From contig OZ242366.1 in NCBI GenBank assembly GCA_965208945.1, positions 5,704,001 to 5,768,000 of the forward strand: a stretch of DNA of 64,000 bases, written 5' to 3'. Of this stretch, positions 59,633 to 64,000 are shown piece by piece. The stretch comes from JAPPLB01 sp965208945. Lineage in GTDB: Bacteria > Acidobacteriota > Terriglobia > Bryobacterales > UBA6623. The notes beneath the pieces are model-generated. The model had not been told where the DNA came from. It made no database searches and saw only the letters and a program-made list of their open reading frames with translations. Made by a program: the position numbers and the translations under genes. How positions within the stretch are numbered: position 1 is the stretch's first letter; the number at the start of each line of letters is the position of its first letter.

Positions 59633-61101
59633 GGGCGGGTCGTCTCATCCGTGATTCGGGCCGAAGCTTGCTGCAGCACGGGATCTTTCGTTTCACGCAT
59701 GTATTGGAGGATCTTTGCATCCAGGCGGGCGATCACTGCCTTCACGGCGGGGTCTTCAGACTCGATGAGGTTGCTGCTCTCACCAGGGTCCTCGGCCAGT
59801 TGGTAGAGCTCATCGCGGCCGTCGTTGAGAAAGTCGCGGATGAGCTTCCACTCGGGCGTGCGATACATGCGCATATGAGTACGCGACTGATGATGGGTGC
59901 TGTATTCGGCGTAGAAATCGTTGTCCCATGCTGGTGACTCACCAAGAAGGATAGGAAGGAAATTGCGGCCGCGGATGATTTCTCCGGCAGGTAGATCGAC
60001 AGCAGCCAGGGCAAGCAGGGTCGGATACCAATCGAGATTGCTGATGGTCTGCGCAATGCGAGTGCCGGGTTGGATGGTTCCGGGCCAATGAACAGCGGTG
60101 GGGATGCGGATCGAGTGGTCATACATGTTGGGGCGTTGGCCCTCGGGAATGTTCTCCGTTGCGGCCAGCGGCTCTGTCAGTACCCAGTGTCCATTACCTT
60201 TGTGCCAGATGCCGTTGTGGCCCATGTTGTAGCCGTGGTCGCTCGTGAAAACGATGACGGTGTTGTCCGCATGGCCGCGCTTCTCGAGCGCCGTCAGCAA
60301 ACGTCCCACGTTTCGGTCAACGCTCTTGACACTGGCCAGGTACTCTCGGGTCATGCGCTTGACGCGCTCGATGTCAAGGTTGGGGTAGTCCGGATGTGGG
60401 AGTGTGGGGTCCAAAGACTCGAAAGGGGCCCAGTCCTCGTCGGCGACCGGAAGCCAACGAGCATGCGGCGCTCGAAAGTGGAGAGCGAGGAGGAAGGGCT
60501 TCTGTTCGTTTCCGTTCGCCGTGCCGCCGATAAACTCGATGGCGTGGTCAGTGAGGATGTCGGGCGTGAGCCCTTCGAACTCTCTGGTCTTGCCGTCTTT
60601 CTCGAGAACGGGATTGGAGGGAGTCGTTCCTCCGGTTCGAAATCCCATGAAATATTCGAAGCCAGTGCGAGTTGGGTGGTATCGATCAGGCACACCGAGG
60701 TGCCACTTCCCAACGAGACCTGTGCGGTAGCCATTTCGCTGAAGGACTTCCGGCCAGGTAACAACCGTGGGATCGAGCCCCAGCTCAGGCTCTCGTCGAG
60801 GATGAATCCATTCTGTGATACCAAGTTCTGAGCCGTAGCGGCTCGCCATCAGGCCGGCGCGAGACGGGCTACAGACAGGTGTCGTGGTGAATGCATTCAC
60901 CAGGTAGGCGCCTTCGTTGAAAAGGCGGTCGATATTCGGGGTTAGTGCATGTGGGTAGCCGGAAGCGCCGAGCGCCCACGGGGCCTGATCGTCGGTAAAT
61001 ATGAAAACAATGTTGGGACGTGAGGGCGGTCCTGGGGAACAACCGCACAGCATAAGAACGAGTGTCAGGCAGCCGAGAGCGGATCTTGTTGAAGGAAGCA
61101 T
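59629..61101 (-). CDS. Sulfatase, lipoprotein
   Basis: 490 residues from ATG 61101. Signal with lipobox-like LMLCGC (Cys21) and an arylsulfatase domain: IVFIFTDDQAPWALGASG, signature Cys77-Ser-Pro-Ser-Arg (VCSPSRAGLMASRYG), GLVGKWHLGVPDRYHPTRTGF, FTSDHGYNMGHNGIWHKGNG and DELYQLAEDPGESSNLI. The cysteine needs conversion to formylglycine. First gene of a minus-strand operon with PfkB kinase, Gfo/Idh, TlpA-like and DUF2007 genes; acts at the cell surface or in the periplasm on a sulfated glycan or sugar. The open frame upstream to 61224 is not credible. Confidence 0.93.
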   Translation of the reverse strand: MLPSTRSALGCLTLVLMLCGCSPGPPSRPNIVFIFTDDQAPWALGASGYPHALTPNIDRLFNEGAYLVNAFTTTPVCSPSRAGLMASRYGSELGITEWIHPRREPELGLDPTVVTWPEVLQRNGYRTGLVGKWHLGVPDRYHPTRTGFEYFMGFRTGGTTPSNPVLEKDGKTREFEGLTPDILTDHAIEFIGGTANGNEQKPFLLALHFRAPHARWLPVADEDWAPFESLDPTLPHPDYPNLDIERVKRMTREYLASVKSVDRNVGRLLTALEKRGHADNTVIVFTSDHGYNMGHNGIWHKGNGHWVLTEPLAATENIPEGQRPNMYDHSIRIPTAVHWPGTIQPGTRIAQTISNLDWYPTLLALAAVDLPAGEIIRGRNFLPILLGESPAWDNDFYAEYSTHHQSRTHMRMYRTPEWKLIRDFLNDGRDELYQLAEDPGESSNLIESEDPAVKAVIARLDAKILQYMRETKDPVLQQASARITDETTRP

Positions 61102-61278
61102 GATAGGAGAGTTTCGCAAACCTGCCTGTGGCCGTAAACGCCTGGGAGTCCGTCGTCCAAGTGAGCAGTGGCACGGTCCACACCCCGCCAGGGCTTTCCA
61201 GGACCATTTTGCCATGCGGCGCACGCTTCACTCGGAAACGCCTCTCTCCATGCCGGCATACGTAGTAAGCTGTGTGTC

Positions 61279-61485
61279 TAGCCTATATTTCTATCCACGT
61301 GGCGAGACGAAGTGCGTGAGAGGGCCGTCAGGACTAGGCGCAAGCCGGGCGGAGGGAAAAGGCGCGAGCCGCTTGGCGAGCGCAGGCGTACTTGAACAGT
61401 ACATCGAGCACGGCAAGCAAGCGCAACGAAGTCATGGCTGGCATAACGCGTGCTTCGGCCGTCGGGTGGTGAGAAATGCAGGCTG
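61279..61485 (+). repeat. MITE-like repeat, type A with 24-bp insert, copy R19 (207 bp)
   Basis: The left terminus is diverged (TAGCCTATATTTCTATCCAC), the right is nearly perfect (ending GGCTG). It carries GGGCGGAGGGAAAAGGCGC and an almost exact unoccupied IS target (CGTACTTGAACAGTACA, 61387-61403). It ends about 30 bp before the next gene. Confidence 0.9.
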
Positions 61486-61515
61486 GCTCTTGAGCCTTAG
61501 GAGGTCGGACCGTTG

Positions 61516-62109
61516 ATGGAAGCCCGTTTGAATGAATCGATTCGCCGCTGGAATCTACTCGACAGCGAGTTCTACCAAGCCTGGAGCGCTGGAACACTGC
61601 CGATCGAAGCGTTGCGTGACTACGCCCGAGAGTACGGGGCCTTCATTGCGCTGATTGCCAAGGGTTGGAATGGCCATGGAGACTCTGCTACTGCGGCTAT
61701 AGAACGGGAGCATGTCGGTCTTTGGAGTGACTTCGCTGCTGCTTTCGGAACAGAGATTGGTTCTCCACGGACCGATGCCGTGATAAGGCTGCGGGAGACA
61801 GCGGATCGGTTGTTCGATAACGAACCTTCTTCGTTGGGTGCGCTCTACGCCTTTGAAGCTCAGCAGCCGGCTACATCCCGCTCCAAACTGGAGGGTCTTC
61901 GGGCCCACTACGATGTATCGTCCAAGGCGGAAACCTACTTCGAAGTGCACCAGAACGATGAGAAAGAGCCGCGACTGCTGTTGGAGCGGATCGCAGCGCT
62001 GTCGGCAGGCGAACAGCACATAGCGGCCGAAGCTTGCGAGACGATGTGCCGATCGCTTCGAGCCGCATTGGACGAGTTGTATAAGCGGCACGCCGTCAAC
62101 CTGCAGTGA
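61516..62109 (+). CDS. Haem-oxygenase-fold protein of the CADD/TENA/PqqC-like group
   Basis: 197 residues, all-helical. The segment FYQAWSAGTLPIEALRDYAREYGAF is typical of haem-oxygenase-like non-haem iron proteins related to Chlamydia CADD (which helps make p-aminobenzoate), PqqC and TenA; EREHVGLW and later Glu/His residues could be metal ligands. I cannot tell which activity applies. AGGAGG lies about ten bases before ATG 61516. A malate/lactate dehydrogenase gene follows after 97 bp. Confidence 0.75.
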   Translation: MEARLNESIRRWNLLDSEFYQAWSAGTLPIEALRDYAREYGAFIALIAKGWNGHGDSATAAIEREHVGLWSDFAAAFGTEIGSPRTDAVIRLRETADRLFDNEPSSLGALYAFEAQQPATSRSKLEGLRAHYDVSSKAETYFEVHQNDEKEPRLLLERIAALSAGEQHIAAEACETMCRSLRAALDELYKRHAVNLQ

Positions 62110-62206
62110 AAGCGTAGACGAGCCGTCCGCGGACTCGCCGCGGCGACGACTGTCTCTCTCGCAAGCCGTTTCCGACATTGATTACCGACCAAGGAATTCC
62201 CGCGCA

Positions 62207-63244
62207 ATGCCTACGTTCACCGCAGACCGGCTCAAGTCTACTTCACGGGATATTTTCGTGGCGGCCGGCGCCCGTTCGGAAGATGCTCGGATCGTGGCCG
62301 ACGCGCTGGTCAACGCGAATCTGGCCGGTCACGATTCGCATGGCGTCATGCGCATCCCGAGCTATGTGCGCTGGATGGAGAAGGGTGATGTCAACGTCAA
62401 GGCCGAATTCCGAGTCGTCATGGAAGCCGACGCGTTTGCGGTGATTGACGGTGATTGGGGCTTCGGCCAGGTAATGGCGCGTAAGGCGATGGAGGTAGGA
62501 ATCGAGAAAGCGGCCAAGTCTGGGGTTGCGAGCATCTCGGCTCGTCGATGCTCTCACATCGGTCGCGCCGGAGACTATCCGATCATGGTGGCGGAAGCTG
62601 GCCTCGCATCCATCCTGTTTCTGAACACACACGGTGCGGGGAGCTTGGTGGCTCCGTTCGGTGGGATCGACCGGCGGCTTTCCGCAAACCCCATCGCAAT
62701 CGGCATTCCCCGCCCCGGGGGAGACCACATCATCGTCGACATCTCGACCTGCGTCGTCGCCGAGGGGAAGCTCCGCAACTTTCGCACGGCCGGTCAATCT
62801 GCGCCAGAGGGATCAATCATCGACGCTGAGGGTCGTCCGACGACGGATGCAAGCGAGTTCTATGGTCCGCCCGAAGGGGCGATTCTTCCCATCGCGGGGC
62901 ACAAAGGTTTCGCGCTGGGTCTCGCTTCGGACATCCTTGCCGGCGCGCTGTCGGGCGCCGGCTGCACGCGGCAAGGCATCAAGCAAGTCGGCAATTCGTT
63001 CTGGGCAACGATCATCGACATTCACCGGATTCGCTGTAGGAGTGATTTCGACCGTGACGTCGGGGACCTGATCGATTGGATCAAGAGCAGCCGCAAGGCG
63101 GATGGCGTATCCGAGATCCTCGTCGCCGGTGAGCCCGAGCTGCGGACGCAGGCAAAGCGCGAGAAGGACGGCATCCCCGTCCACGGCGCAACCTGGGCGG
63201 CGATCGTCGAAACCGGCAAACGCTACAACCTCGATCTCGAGTAA
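62207..63244 (+). CDS. Malate/L-lactate dehydrogenase family (Ldh2) oxidoreductase
   Basis: 345 residues of the NAD(P)-dependent LDH2/MDH2 family, unrelated to classical LDH. Landmarks are the N-terminal ALVNANLAGHDSHGVMRIPSYV, DGDWGFGQVMARKAMEVGI, ISARRCSHIGRAGDYPIMVAEAGL (catalytic His region), RLSANPIAIGIPRPGGDHIIVDIST and GHKGFALGLASDILAGALSGAG. It reduces or oxidises a 2-hydroxy acid; the exact substrate (malate, lactate, ureidoglycolate or sulfolactate) cannot be read from sequence. Confidence 0.93.
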   Translation: MPTFTADRLKSTSRDIFVAAGARSEDARIVADALVNANLAGHDSHGVMRIPSYVRWMEKGDVNVKAEFRVVMEADAFAVIDGDWGFGQVMARKAMEVGIEKAAKSGVASISARRCSHIGRAGDYPIMVAEAGLASILFLNTHGAGSLVAPFGGIDRRLSANPIAIGIPRPGGDHIIVDISTCVVAEGKLRNFRTAGQSAPEGSIIDAEGRPTTDASEFYGPPEGAILPIAGHKGFALGLASDILAGALSGAGCTRQGIKQVGNSFWATIIDIHRIRCRSDFDRDVGDLIDWIKSSRKADGVSEILVAGEPELRTQAKREKDGIPVHGATWAAIVETGKRYNLDLE

Positions 63245-63303
63245 TCGAGCAGTCGTCCTGGTCGATAGTCTCGATTGACTGCTTCCCAGTACCAAGTTGA
63301 CCG

Positions 63304-64000
63304 CTACGCTTTCAGCCAACGGTCAAACCACTCGAAGGCCTCTTTCTGCATCTCAAGGTCGAACTTGTGAGGACCGGAGTAAAAACTGCCACGGTAGCGC
63401 TCGGCGGCGTCGGCCTTGCGATAGACATCCTTCAGAATTCGGTCGGCCCGTTCCATCTCGGGCATGGTGAAGAGTGCGTCCTCGCGGTTGTTGAGCACAA
63501 GGACCGGATTGGGCACAGTAAGTCCGAGGACCTCCGGGTAATCCAGGAAAGGTGCAAGGCCTGGAATGTAGATCATCCAGGTGTGGGTGTAGCACTTGTT
63601 GAGCAGATAATCGCGCCAAGTGGTCATCATGCCGACTGCGCAGGCACAACGAATGCGCTCGTCGATGCCGGTCAGATAGACGGTGCGTAGCCCGCCGCCG
63701 GAAAGGCCGCAGCATCCGACGCGCTCGGTATCCACCTCGGTCCGCGAGCAGAGATAGTCGAGCGCCCGCTGATCCTCGGCGCAAAAGACACCGGGCCAAG
63801 TTGTCCCGGCGCAAAAAAGACTCTTCGCGATCAGGTGTTCATGCTCTCTGGCGAATTCGTTGTACCGCTTGATTTCTTCTTCGGATTCGGGGTTGACTTC
63901 GGTGAGGCCGTCCTTGATAACCTTGGGCAGATCGGCCGCCCGCATACGGCGGCTGGCGAATGTGAAGGTATCATGCACGAGAACGGCGTAGCCGCGCTTC
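63304..64000 (-). CDS. Alpha/beta-hydrolase (acetyl-xylan-esterase/dienelactone-hydrolase-like), N terminus beyond window
   Basis: The visible 232 codons run open through the right edge (KRGYAVLVHDTFTFASRR at the edge), so the true start is outside. The nucleophile elbow GCCGLSGGGLRTVYLTG, the acid in VLVLNNREDALFTMPEM and the histidine in SFYSGPHKFDLEMQKEAF form a likely triad. It resembles large esterases associated with plant- or algal-polysaccharide breakdown; substrate unknown. Confidence 0.85.
   Translation of the reverse strand, partial: KRGYAVLVHDTFTFASRRMRAADLPKVIKDGLTEVNPESEEEIKRYNEFAREHEHLIAKSLFCAGTTWPGVFCAEDQRALDYLCSRTEVDTERVGCCGLSGGGLRTVYLTGIDERIRCACAVGMMTTWRDYLLNKCYTHTWMIYIPGLAPFLDYPEVLGLTVPNPVLVLNNREDALFTMPEMERADRILKDVYRKADAAERYRGSFYSGPHKFDLEMQKEAFEWFDRWLKA

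Overview
The window reads as chromosome of a GC-rich Gram-negative bacterium, most likely an Acidobacteriota member or a relative. The basis is a tolQ-tolR-tonB/tolA-tolB-pal operon (so an outer membrane), a Pal lipoprotein with an Ig-like insert, a DUF1552/DUF1592 pair, many Tat or lipoprotein signals, sulfatases and PD40 propeller proteins. This assignment is inference; there is no rRNA or recognisable tRNA to fix it.

Layout. 1-3000: a lipoprotein cut by the left edge, a two-subunit 2-oxoacid dehydrogenase E1 and a 54-residue zinc-ribbon protein. 3000-6750: an ECF sigma / zinc-finger anti-sigma / DUF4097 / PDZ operon on the minus strand. 6870-11470: S9 peptidase, CysQ-like phosphatase and RecN. 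11770-16240: the Tol-Pal cluster. 16380-20200: rpmI-rplT-pheS-pheT, facing away from thiD. 21980-24400: a secreted beta-propeller protein and a cyclophilin lipoprotein. 26050-38110: GHMP kinase, pgsA, YkvI-type transporter, PD40 protein, glutamine synthetase, sulfatase and an acyl-ligase/ACP/PlsC fusion. 38500-52660: an accessory stretch rich in repeats (methylmalonyl-CoA epimerase, enolase-superfamily enzyme, cysE, DUF1552/DUF1592, Gfo/Idh oxidoreductase, amidohydrolase). 53000-64000: NCS2 permease with a regulatory-looking tail, an ADP-ribosylglycohydrolase, a sulfatase-sugar kinase-oxidoreductase-thioredoxin operon, a haem-oxygenase-fold protein, an Ldh2 dehydrogenase and an esterase cut by the right edge.

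The most striking content lies between the genes. A family of intergenic repeats (19 recognisable copies, full length 183 bp) has 20-bp terminal inverted repeats (TAGCCTGCATTTCTCACCAC) that begin and end in TA, which looks like a non-autonomous MITE. Near its middle is a small palindrome, CGTACTTGAACAGTACG. Three identical copies of an IS110/IS1111-family element have entered the loop of this palindrome at the same base and in the same orientation, in three different copies of the repeat. Downstream of the transposase, the non-coding part of the IS carries GGCGTACTT (identical to the left half of the target) and TACTGTTCA (reverse complement of the right half). Further on are CCCCAT and GGATATATT, which match the two ends of the element itself in the same arrangement. 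This is the layout expected of a bridge RNA (seekRNA) whose target guide is matched to the host MITE: a mobile element that parasitises another mobile element. The repeats also supply a stop codon to two genes and an apparent start codon to a third.
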